NCBI GenBank assembly: GCA_903821715.1
Contig: CAIJMB010000070.1
Coordinates: 1 to 6,933 of the forward strand
Direction: 5' to 3'
Length of the DNA stretch: 6,933 nt
DNA from: an uncultured Flavobacteriales bacterium
GTDB taxonomy: Bacteria; Bacteroidota; Bacteroidia; Flavobacteriales; Schleiferiaceae
The translations under genes and the position numbers were made by a program. How positions within the stretch are numbered: position 1 is the first letter of the stretch; each line of letters starts with the position of its first letter. The notes beneath the pieces are model-generated. The model searched no databases. It had not been told where the DNA came from and saw only the letters and a list, made by a program, of their open reading frames with translations. Positions 1 to 6,609 of the stretch are shown here, piece after piece.

Positions 1-818
1 GACACGTGGGCCAATCGGACTCCTTGGGCGCCCGCCTCAGTCAGCACCGCGGCCAACCAGGGCCAAGCGGGGGCATTCCCGCTGCCCAACGTTTGCAGAA
101 TGACGCCTTGGGCTCCGCTACCCAGTAGCATGGCGCGCAGGGAGGCCTCGGTCATGCCGGGCGTAAGGGTTGCGACGGCCACGTTGGCGTTGAGCGCCGT
201 GCGTCGGCCTTCGCCGAGGTCTGGCTGCCACAAGCGCTTGCGGTGCAGCACGAGTTCGACTCCGCTTCGGCCCAATTCAGGGTAGTTGGGGCTGTGAAAC
301 GCGTCGAATTGGCGCGCGGAATGCTTGTACACCCGGTTTCCGCGAAAGAGGCGGTTCTCAAAAAACACCGTCACCTCGCGCACCTGCGGGCCACCTTGAG
401 CGTCGCGCAGCATGGCGATTTCAAGGCTCGTGAGCAGGTTGTCGCGGCCGTCGCTGCGAAGCACGCCGAGCGGAACCTGGCTCCCCGTAAGCACCACCGG
501 CTTGCCAAATAAGCCGCCCAGCATAAAGCTCAAGGCGCTGGCGGTATAGGCCATGGTGTCGGTTCCGTGAAGCACCACAAAGCCGTCAAATTCGTCGCGT
601 GCCGCCCATAAGGCGTCGGCCATGGCACGCCAGTCGTCGGGGCCGACGTCCGACGAATCCTTGGGCTGGCCCAAGCTGCGGCAGTCGACCTCGGCGGCGA
701 GTCGGGCCAAATCAGGCACGTTGGCGCGCAGGGCGTCGGCATGGAACGGAACCAAACTTCCGTCGCGCTGGGCCACCATGCCAATGGTTCCGCCCGTGTA
801 GAGAATCAGCAGTTTCAC
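1..818 (-). CDS. ansA: Type I L-asparaginase, 5' part (3' end beyond the window)
   Basis: Hydrolyses L-asparagine to aspartate and ammonia; no signal peptide is visible, which fits the cytoplasmic type I (AnsA-like) enzymes. About 272 codons are present out of the roughly 340 usual for the family; the C-terminus lies beyond the left edge. The reading frame starts with GTG at 816-818 and gives MKLLILYTGGTIGM. The first catalytic motif TGGTIG holds the nucleophile Thr11. The second, HGTDTMAYTASAL, holds Thr86-Asp87. A TGSQVP segment follows at about 111-116, and Lys165 in NRVYKHSARQFDAF matches the catalytic lysine of E. coli AnsA (NRTTKAHADGF). All active-site residues are therefore present in the visible part. 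The GTG overlaps the stop of the preceding tatD gene by four bases, so translation is probably coupled; this also settles the GTG start, since the next in-frame ATG (codon 14) would cut through the first active-site motif. Identification is strong; the in vivo substrate preference is inferred. Confidence 0.95.
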   Translation of the reverse strand, partial: MKLLILYTGGTIGMVAQRDGSLVPFHADALRANVPDLARLAAEVDCRSLGQPKDSSDVGPDDWRAMADALWAARDEFDGFVVLHGTDTMAYTASALSFMLGGLFGKPVVLTGSQVPLGVLRSDGRDNLLTSLEIAMLRDAQGGPQVREVTVFFENRLFRGNRVYKHSARQFDAFHSPNYPELGRSGVELVLHRKRLWQPDLGEGRRTALNANVAVATLTPGMTEASLRAMLLGSGAQGVILQTLGSGNAPAWPWLAAVLTEAGAQGVRLAHV

Positions 819-1588
819 AGTCCGAAGATATGCCGCGCGTTGCGGCTGGTGACTTCGGCGACTTCGCTCAACGGAACTTCGAGCTGTGCCGCCAAATGCT
901 CGGCGACGCGGCGCACGTAGGCCGATTCGTTACGCTTGCCGCGAAACGGAACCGGCGCCAAGTACGGCGAATCCGTTTCAAGAACCACGCGCTCAAGGCC
1001 CGTGGCACGCAGTACGTCGACCACGCCGGCTTTGGGGAAGGTGGTGACGCCTCCGATTCCGAGGTAAAGGCCCATGTCAATGAGTTCAGACGCGATTTCA
1101 CGCGAGCCTGTAAAGCAGTGCAGTACCCCGCGCAGTCCGCGGCCCTTCCAGGCCCGCAGCACGTCCATGGTGGGGCCCCAGGCCTCGCGCACATGCATAC
1201 TGAACGGCTTGTCCCAGCGCAGGCACCATTCGAGCTGTCGCTCGAGCGCGGCAACTTGACGGTCCAAGGTGGTTTGATCCCAGTAGAGATCGAGTCCCAG
1301 TTCGCCGACAGCTACAAAGGCGTCGGGCGTCGCTTTCCATAGGGCCTCGTAGCGGTCCAAAACTTCAGACCAATCCTCACCCACATGGCAGGGATGGAGT
1401 CCGAGCATCAGCCGCACCGAGTTAGGGTATTCGGCCTGAAGCGCCTGCATGCGCGGCCAGCTTTCGTCGTCGACGTTGGGGATGAGCGCCATTGCCACCC
1501 CCGCCTCGCGCATTCGCGCAAAAACTTCGGAGCGGTCGGCCTCGAGTTGGGGGTTGTCGAGGTGCGTGTGGGTGTCGATGAACTGCAT
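815..1588 (-). CDS. tatD: TatD-family metal-dependent hydrolase (DNase-type)
   Basis: A 257-residue TIM-barrel metallohydrolase, the usual length for TatD/YcfH proteins, which act as metal-dependent 3'-5' exonucleases or DNases in the cytoplasm. The sequence shows the whole metal-ligand set: His7 and His9 in FIDTHTHLD, Glu96 in AVGELGLD, His132 in SMHVREA, His157 in HCFTGS and Asp206 in ETDSPYLAPVPFRG. The ATG at 1586-1588 gives the normal N-terminus MQFIDTHTHLD, just before the first metal motif, so the start is firm. It begins 11 bases after the odhB stop, with no clear Shine-Dalgarno sequence, and its TGA overlaps the GTG of the asparaginase gene. The pairing with a type I asparaginase gene is, from memory, common in flavobacterial genomes. 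The family is certain. Which paralogue it is (TatD, YcfH or YjjV type) and its real substrate cannot be told from sequence, so the symbol is used in the family sense. Confidence 0.95.
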   Translation of the reverse strand: MQFIDTHTHLDNPQLEADRSEVFARMREAGVAMALIPNVDDESWPRMQALQAEYPNSVRLMLGLHPCHVGEDWSEVLDRYEALWKATPDAFVAVGELGLDLYWDQTTLDRQVAALERQLEWCLRWDKPFSMHVREAWGPTMDVLRAWKGRGLRGVLHCFTGSREIASELIDMGLYLGIGGVTTFPKAGVVDVLRATGLERVVLETDSPYLAPVPFRGKRNESAYVRRVAEHLAAQLEVPLSEVAEVTSRNARHIFGL

Positions 1589-1599
1589 GGGGCAAAGGG

Positions 1600-2808
1600 C
1601 TACAAGCCCAACCCCGCTTTCACATCGCCGCCCATCAGGAGCTCCACGGGATTTTCGAGGGCTTCTTTGATGGCGACCAAGGTTCCGACCGACTCACGGC
1701 CGTCAATGATGCGGTGGTCGTAGCTCATCGCCACGTACATGATGGGGCGCACCACAATCTGGCCGTCGCGCACCACGGGGCGCTCGACGAGGTTGTGCAT
1801 TCCGAGGATGGCGCTCTGCGGCGGGTTGATGATCGGAGTCGAAAGCATCGAGCCGAACACGCCGCCGTTGGTGATGGTGAAGCATCCGCCCGTCATCTCG
1901 TCGACGCTGATTTTGCCGTCGCGCACTTTGGTGGCGAGGTCCTTGATTCCGCCCTCGACCTCGGCGAAGCTCATCTGGTCGGCGTTGCGCAGCACCGGAA
2001 CCATGAGGCCCTTGGGCCCACTCACGGCTACTGAAATGTCGGTAGTTTCGAACGAAACCATGTCGTCGCCGTCAATCATACTGGCCACGGCCGGGTACAT
2101 CTTGAGCGCGCGTACCGTCGCCAGGGTGAAAAAGCTCATGAATCCAAGTCCGACGCCGTGCTTGGCCGCAAACGCGTCCTTGTACTCTTTGCGCAGGTCC
2201 ATGATGGGCTTCATGTCTACCTCGTTGAAGGTCGTCAGCATCGCGGTCTCGTTCTTCACGCTTACGAGGCGGGTGGCGAGCTTGCGGCGCAGCGCGCTCA
2301 TGCGGGTTCGGGTCTCACCGCGTCCTGATACGGGGGCGGATCCCATCGAAACCTTGGCGTTCACCGCGTCCTCCTTGGTGATGCGGCCGTCCTTACCGGT
2401 TCCGGCGACTTGGCCGGCATCCATACCCTTTTCGGCGAGGATCTTTTTGGCAGCGGGCGAAGCCGTTCCGGTCGCGTAGGTCGCGGCGGTCGGTGCCGGA
2501 GCAGCGGCTACGGGCATCGGGTTAGGCGTAGCGCTGGCGGCAGTGGGCTTGGATCCGCCCTCTGGCGCAGCCGCCGACGTGTCAATGCGGCAGACCACTT
2601 GACCCACGGCCACGGTGGTTCCGGGCTCGACTAAAATTTCGATGACCCCAGCAGCCTCAGCCGGAAGCTCGAGGGTAGCCTTGTCTGAATCCACCTCGGC
2701 GATGGCCTGGTCCTTTTCGACGTAGTCGCCCGTGCTGACGAGCCAGGTGGCGATTTCTACTTCGCTAATCGATTCGCCCGGAGAGGGCACCTTCATATCG
2801 AGGATCAT
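1600..2808 (-). CDS. odhB: 2-oxoglutarate dehydrogenase E2, dihydrolipoyllysine-residue succinyltransferase
   Basis: E2 core of the 2-oxoglutarate dehydrogenase complex (also called sucB): transfers the succinyl group from E1 on its lipoyl arm to CoA. It has 402 residues, normal for the family. Domains in order: one lipoyl domain at about 2-76 with the lipoylated Lys43 in VDSDKATLE; an Ala/Pro-rich flexible linker at about 77-114; the peripheral subunit-binding domain at about 115-150 (SPAAKKILAEKG ... GKDGRITKEDA), which binds E1/E3; and the catalytic domain from about 167 to the end, with His365 and Asp369 in the acyltransferase motif YDHRIIDGRE. A single lipoyl domain and the opening KVPSPGESI favour 2-oxoglutarate rather than pyruvate dehydrogenase E2, and the odhA neighbour confirms it. 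The start MILDMKVPSPGES matches what I recall of Bacteroidota OdhB proteins. It lies 12 bases downstream of odhA, so the two are surely one operon. No strong Shine-Dalgarno sequence is visible. Confidence 0.97.
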   Translation of the reverse strand: MILDMKVPSPGESISEVEIATWLVSTGDYVEKDQAIAEVDSDKATLELPAEAAGVIEILVEPGTTVAVGQVVCRIDTSAAAPEGGSKPTAASATPNPMPVAAAPAPTAATYATGTASPAAKKILAEKGMDAGQVAGTGKDGRITKEDAVNAKVSMGSAPVSGRGETRTRMSALRRKLATRLVSVKNETAMLTTFNEVDMKPIMDLRKEYKDAFAAKHGVGLGFMSFFTLATVRALKMYPAVASMIDGDDMVSFETTDISVAVSGPKGLMVPVLRNADQMSFAEVEGGIKDLATKVRDGKISVDEMTGGCFTITNGGVFGSMLSTPIINPPQSAILGMHNLVERPVVRDGQIVVRPIMYVAMSYDHRIIDGRESVGTLVAIKEALENPVELLMGGDVKAGLGL

Positions 2809-2820
2809 GGGTACGTGGGT

Positions 2821-5565
2821 TTAGCAGTCAAAAGTTTGGGCGATCAGGCGGTGCTGAATGTGGTGGGCGGCTTGGTGCGATCCGCTGGCCGGAGCAGCCG
2901 AGGCCGCGGGCGACACGCGATGCAGCTTGAGGTCGCAGTTCGCGAGCAAGAACGTCCAGGCGCCCATGTTGGCGGGCTCTTCTTGAGCCCACACGAGCTT
3001 TGCGTCAGTGGGGTACTTGGCGAGTTCGGCCTCCATTTGTGCGGCCGGGATCGGGTAAAGCTGCTCCAAGCGCACAATGGCGGTGTCGGTGCAGCCGCGT
3101 TCGGCGCGGGCCTCTTCGAGTTCGTAGTACAGCTTGCCTGAGCAGAACACCACCTTGCGCACGTTGGCAGGATTTACGGTCGTATCGCCGATGAGCGGTT
3201 GGAAGCCGCCCTGCGTAAGCTCTTCGACCGTCGACACAGCTTTGGGGTGGCGCAAGAGGCTCTTGGGGCTCATCACCACCAGTGGCTTGCGGAAGCTCCA
3301 GTGCATGCTGCGGCGCAGCAGGTGGAAGTGGTTAGCTGGAGTAGTCGGGTTGCAGACGGCCATGTTGTCCTCGGCGCAAAGCTGCAAAAAGCGCTCGAGG
3401 CGGGCTGAGGAGTGCTCGGCACCTTGGCCTTCGTATCCGTGCGGAAGCAGCATTACCAAGCCATTCTGAGTCTTCCACTTGTCTTCGGCGGCGCTGATGA
3501 ACTGGTCGATGATGATTTGGGCTCCGTTGGCAAAGTCGCCGAATTGGGCCTCCCATATCACGAGGGTTTCGGGGCTGGCCATGGCGTATCCGTAGTCGAA
3601 TCCAAGCACCGCGTACTCTGACAAGTGCGAATTGTAAATGGCAAACCGTCCCTTTTTACCCGGAACCGAATTCATCGGGATGTACTCCTCTTCGCTGTCC
3701 TCGAGTTTGAGCACGGCGTGGCGGTGACTGAAGGTTCCGCGCTCGACGTCTTCGCCCGAGATGCGCACGTTGAAGCCATCTTGGAGCAAGGTGGCGTAGG
3801 CCAAGTTTTCGGCCATGCCCCAGTCCAGTGCGTTGCGGCCAAAGACCATGTCGTGGCGGTCTGCGATCAGGCGCGTGGCTTTGTTCAAAAACTTTTTACC
3901 CTCGGGCAACGTAGTTAACGCCGTGGCCGCCGACTCGAGCTGGTTGCGCTCGACTCCTGTAGTCGGAAGCTCGTGGATTTGTCCGCGCTTCGCCGACGGG
4001 TAGGGCGCCCACTCGTCTTCCATGAACGGAACAATCACGTTCTTGGCTATCTGCTTGGCTTCGCCAAAGTGGCCCTCGAGCATGTCCTTGAACTCCACTT
4101 CCATCTCTTTGACGAGGTTGGCGTGGGCCGCCCCCTGGGCGAGCAGCTTGGCGTGGTAGATTTCGCGCGGATTCGGGTGGCGTGCAATCGCCTTGTACAG
4201 CAGCGGCTGGGTAAAGCGGGGCTCGTCGCCCTCGTTGTGGCCGTACTTGCGGTAGCAGAGCAGGTCAATGAATACGTCGCGTCCGAAGTGCTGGCGGTAC
4301 TCCATCGCGAAGCGCATGGCGTGCACCACGGCCTCCACGTCGTCACCGTTCACGTGTAGTACTGGGGCCAGTACCACCTTGGCCACGTCGGTCGAATAGG
4401 TCGACGACCTCGCGTCGAGGTAGTTGGTGGTGAATCCGACCTGGTTGTTGATGACGAGGTGAATGGTTCCGCCGGTGCCGTAGCCGTCGAGGCGCTCCAT
4501 CTGCACGACTTCGTAAACAATGCCTTGGCCGGCCACTGCGGCGTCGCCGTGAATTTGAATCGGAAGCACCTTGGACCGGTCCATTCCGTAGTCGGTGTTG
4601 CCCTTGGCACGGGCGATACCCTCAACCACTGCATCCACAGCCTCGAGGTGCGAGGGGTTGGGCGAAATGTTGAGTTTGAGTTCGCGGCCGTTGCGGAGCT
4701 GGCGCGTCGTCGTGTATCCCAAGTGGTACTTTACGTCGCCGTCAAAGCCCTCTTCGTCGTCAAACTCCTTGCCCTCAAATTCGCTAAAGATTTGGCGGGC
4801 GGGCTTGCCAAAAATGTTGGTGAGCACGTTCAGGCGTCCGCGGTGGGCCATGCCGAGCACGACCTCTTCGACGCCGAGTTCCGCAGCACGCTGCATCATG
4901 AAGTCGAGGCCGGGAATCAGCGATTCAGCTCCCTCGATCGAGAAGCGCTTTTGGCCGACAAACTTGGTGTTCAAAAAGTTCTCAAACGCAACGGCTTCGT
5001 TCAGCTTGTGCAGGATGTGCTTCTTTTCGTCCGAGTTGAGAACCGGGTAGTTGTCGTTCGGGTGAATGAAGTTTTGAATCCACTTCACCACATGAGGGTC
5101 GCGGATATACATGTATTCAACCCCAATGGATCGGCAGTAAATCGCCTTGAGGTGATCCACAATTTCGCGAAGCGGAGCCGCTCCGGCCAATCCCACCTCT
5201 ACCGCCGCCTGAAACACGTGGTCGAGGTCCGCGGCACTAAGGCCAAAGTTCTCGAGTTCCAAAGTCGGCTTGTAACTCCGGCGTTCACGAACTGGGTTCG
5301 TTTGGGTGAACAGGTGGCCGCGGGTGCGGTATCCGTTGATGAGGTTGAGCACCATGAATTCTTTGCGGAGCGCTTCAGGCACCTCTGGACCCACAGGCGC
5401 CACGACCGACTCGAGGTCGTCGCCGTACGAACTCCGAGCAAAGTCATAGCCTTGAAAGAACGCCTTCCACGAAGGCTCCACCGAATCGGGATTCTCGACA
5501 TACTGTTGGTAGAGGTCATCTAGGTACGCTACGTGCGCACTGCCGAGAAAAGAAAAGCGATCCAT
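2821..5565 (-). CDS. odhA: 2-oxoglutarate dehydrogenase E1 component (thiamine diphosphate dependent)
   Basis: Decarboxylates 2-oxoglutarate with thiamine diphosphate and reductively succinylates the lipoyl arm of E2 (also called sucA). With the start at 5563-5565 it has 914 residues, close to the usual 900-950. The N-terminal segment (FLGSAHVAYLDDLYQQYV, about 5-22) is the conserved E2-interaction region. The thiamine-binding half follows, with His241 in GMAHRGRLN and His281 in KYHLGYT matching active-site histidines of E. coli E1o, and Gly340-Asp341 plus Asn374 in QIHGDAAVAGQG and VINNQVGFTT as the cofactor and Mg2+ site. The pyrimidine-binding transketolase-like domain covers about 575-775 (HRHAVLKLED, PHGYEGQGAEHSSARLERFLQ), then a C-terminal domain with QEEPANMGAW at 861-870. 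The frame stays open upstream to 5787, but that extension has no E1 similarity and lies inside the preceding gene, so MDRFSFLGSAH is the true start. E1 and E2 form one unit here; no lpd (E3) gene is adjacent. Confidence 0.97.
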   Translation of the reverse strand: MDRFSFLGSAHVAYLDDLYQQYVENPDSVEPSWKAFFQGYDFARSSYGDDLESVVAPVGPEVPEALRKEFMVLNLINGYRTRGHLFTQTNPVRERRSYKPTLELENFGLSAADLDHVFQAAVEVGLAGAAPLREIVDHLKAIYCRSIGVEYMYIRDPHVVKWIQNFIHPNDNYPVLNSDEKKHILHKLNEAVAFENFLNTKFVGQKRFSIEGAESLIPGLDFMMQRAAELGVEEVVLGMAHRGRLNVLTNIFGKPARQIFSEFEGKEFDDEEGFDGDVKYHLGYTTTRQLRNGRELKLNISPNPSHLEAVDAVVEGIARAKGNTDYGMDRSKVLPIQIHGDAAVAGQGIVYEVVQMERLDGYGTGGTIHLVINNQVGFTTNYLDARSSTYSTDVAKVVLAPVLHVNGDDVEAVVHAMRFAMEYRQHFGRDVFIDLLCYRKYGHNEGDEPRFTQPLLYKAIARHPNPREIYHAKLLAQGAAHANLVKEMEVEFKDMLEGHFGEAKQIAKNVIVPFMEDEWAPYPSAKRGQIHELPTTGVERNQLESAATALTTLPEGKKFLNKATRLIADRHDMVFGRNALDWGMAENLAYATLLQDGFNVRISGEDVERGTFSHRHAVLKLEDSEEEYIPMNSVPGKKGRFAIYNSHLSEYAVLGFDYGYAMASPETLVIWEAQFGDFANGAQIIIDQFISAAEDKWKTQNGLVMLLPHGYEGQGAEHSSARLERFLQLCAEDNMAVCNPTTPANHFHLLRRSMHWSFRKPLVVMSPKSLLRHPKAVSTVEELTQGGFQPLIGDTTVNPANVRKVVFCSGKLYYELEEARAERGCTDTAIVRLEQLYPIPAAQMEAELAKYPTDAKLVWAQEEPANMGAWTFLLANCDLKLHRVSPAASAAPASGSHQAAHHIQHRLIAQTFDC

Positions 5566-5582
5566 ATGGGCTAAATTCCGTG

Positions 5583-5590
5583 CAAAATTA
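5583..5590 (-). promoter_or_regulatory. Candidate Bacteroidota -7 promoter element upstream of odhA
   Basis: Read on the minus strand these bases are TAATTTTG, a match to the Bacteroidota -7 consensus TAnnTTTG. The element sits in the 37-base, AT-rich gap between the polyprenyl synthase stop and the odhA ATG, ending 17 bases before the start codon. That would give a short 5' leader. I see no convincing -33 TTG at the expected spacing (TTG occurs only too close or too far), so this is a partial match. It could allow odhAB-tatD-ansA to be transcribed separately from the upstream genes. Confidence 0.35.
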
Positions 5591-5602
5591 CGGCCAAAAA
5601 GC

Positions 5603-6568
5603 CTAGGAATCGCGGGAAAAAAGCCAATCGGCGAGCTCGTGAAGATCTTGGGTTCGGGCACCCAGCGTACCCGCATGCTTAAGGGCCTCAAGGGCCAAGC
5701 CAAAGTGGACGCGACGGCGTTCTTCGACATGGGCACGCACCCCCGTGGTTTCGAGCGCTTCGGTGAGGTACTCCACGCGCTCAGCACCCTGAAGCGCGAG
5801 TGCCTCGTGAATATGTTCAGGACTGCGACGACCTAGCTCGATCCACAGTAACGTCTTCTTGCCTTGAATCAGATCACCTCCGGCTTGCTTGCCCGTTTTT
5901 GAAGGGTCCCCAAAGGCGTCGAGCAGGTCGTCGTGGATTTGAAACGATGTTCCGAGTTCAAGACCAAATGAATACATCGCTTTGGCCATCTCTACTGAAC
6001 CACCTCCGCTGAGAACGCCCATTTCGAGGGCACAGCCCAGCAAAACACTGGTTTTGTAGCGAATCATACGGATGTAGGCGCCCTCTTCAACATGGTCCTC
6101 GTGCTCAAAATCCATGTCCCATTGCTGGCCTTCGCACACCTCGAGCGCAGTCTGTGTGAACACTCGGTAGAGGTCAGGTAGCACCTGCTTGGGTGCGGAT
6201 TCCAGCGCCTTAAACGCCAGCGCAAAAAGCGCGTCACCACTTAAAATGGCAGTATTCACTCCCCATCGCTCGTGCACCGTGGCCTGGCCCCGACGCAGGG
6301 GAGCCGCATCCATAATGTCGTCATGGATGAGCGAAAAGTTGTGAAAGCGCTCTACTGCATGAGCCGCGGGCAGTGCGAGTTCCGCCTTGGCCCCCACCGC
6401 CTCGGCACCCATCAGCGCGAGTACTGGCCTTAGGCGCTTACCGCCCATCGCCAAAATGTAGCGTTGCGGGGCGTACAACCGGTCGGGCTGGCGGCTCCAC
6501 TCGGGCTCACCCATCGACGATTCGAGGGCATTGAGATAGGTTCGTTGGAGGCGTTCTACGGACTGCAT
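5603..6568 (-). CDS. Polyprenyl diphosphate synthase, predicted short-chain (FPP/GGPP type)
   Basis: A trans-isoprenyl diphosphate synthase: condenses isopentenyl diphosphate onto an allylic diphosphate to build prenyl chains for quinone tails, carotenoids or related lipids. About 321 residues from the ATG at 6566-6568. An in-frame TTG at 6584-6586 would add six residues (numbering below includes them, 327 in all), but the ATG is preferred because related proteins begin close to this helix. Motifs: GGKRLRP at 48-54; the first Asp-rich motif DDIMD at 89-93, followed by LRRG; the second DDLLD at 219-223 (FQIHDDLLDAFGD); and KTS at 178-180. Phe84 lies five residues before the first Asp-rich motif. 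An aromatic residue there limits chain growth in archaeal GGPP synthase, so a C15-C20 product is inferred rather than a C40 quinone-length chain. No IspA-type insertion is present in the first Asp-rich motif. It starts about 41 bases after rmlA and ends 37 bases before odhA. Family certain; product length inferred. Confidence 0.93.
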   Translation of the reverse strand: MQSVERLQRTYLNALESSMGEPEWSRQPDRLYAPQRYILAMGGKRLRPVLALMGAEAVGAKAELALPAAHAVERFHNFSLIHDDIMDAAPLRRGQATVHERWGVNTAILSGDALFALAFKALESAPKQVLPDLYRVFTQTALEVCEGQQWDMDFEHEDHVEEGAYIRMIRYKTSVLLGCALEMGVLSGGGSVEMAKAMYSFGLELGTSFQIHDDLLDAFGDPSKTGKQAGGDLIQGKKTLLWIELGRRSPEHIHEALALQGAERVEYLTEALETTGVRAHVEERRRVHFGLALEALKHAGTLGARTQDLHELADWLFSRDS

Positions 6569-6609
6569 GGCAAGGAGTGTATTCAAAGCGCCCGCTCGGG
6601 GCTTAACGT

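Noticed and set aside
599..1342. A 247-codon open frame on the plus strand opposite ansA and tatD.
   Set aside because: It spans the junction of two confidently identified opposite-strand genes, is rich in Arg/Pro/Ala in the way of shadow frames, and matches no family I recognise.
1591..1606. A TTTG-containing word between odhB and tatD, considered as a -7 promoter element.
   Set aside because: The TA and TTTG are four bases apart rather than two, the gap is only 11 bases, and the genes are plainly in one operon.
1739..2479. A 246-codon open frame on the plus strand opposite odhB.
   Set aside because: It is antisense to the conserved catalytic and binding domains of odhB, so its content is dictated by that gene; no domain is recognisable.
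4407..4421. A 6-base inverted repeat with a 3-base loop (ACCTCG / CGAGGT).
   Set aside because: It lies inside conserved odhA coding sequence, and a short GC-rich palindrome of this size is expected by chance.
4459..5523. A 354-codon open frame on the plus strand opposite odhA.
   Set aside because: It lies wholly antisense to well-conserved odhA coding sequence. No recognisable domain is seen, and long antisense frames are expected opposite GC-rich genes with biased codons.
6590..6602. A GCCC/GGGC inverted repeat with a 5-base loop after the rmlA stop, considered as a terminator.
   Set aside because: The stem has only four base pairs and lacks a following run of T on the transcribed strand, so it is too weak for an intrinsic terminator.
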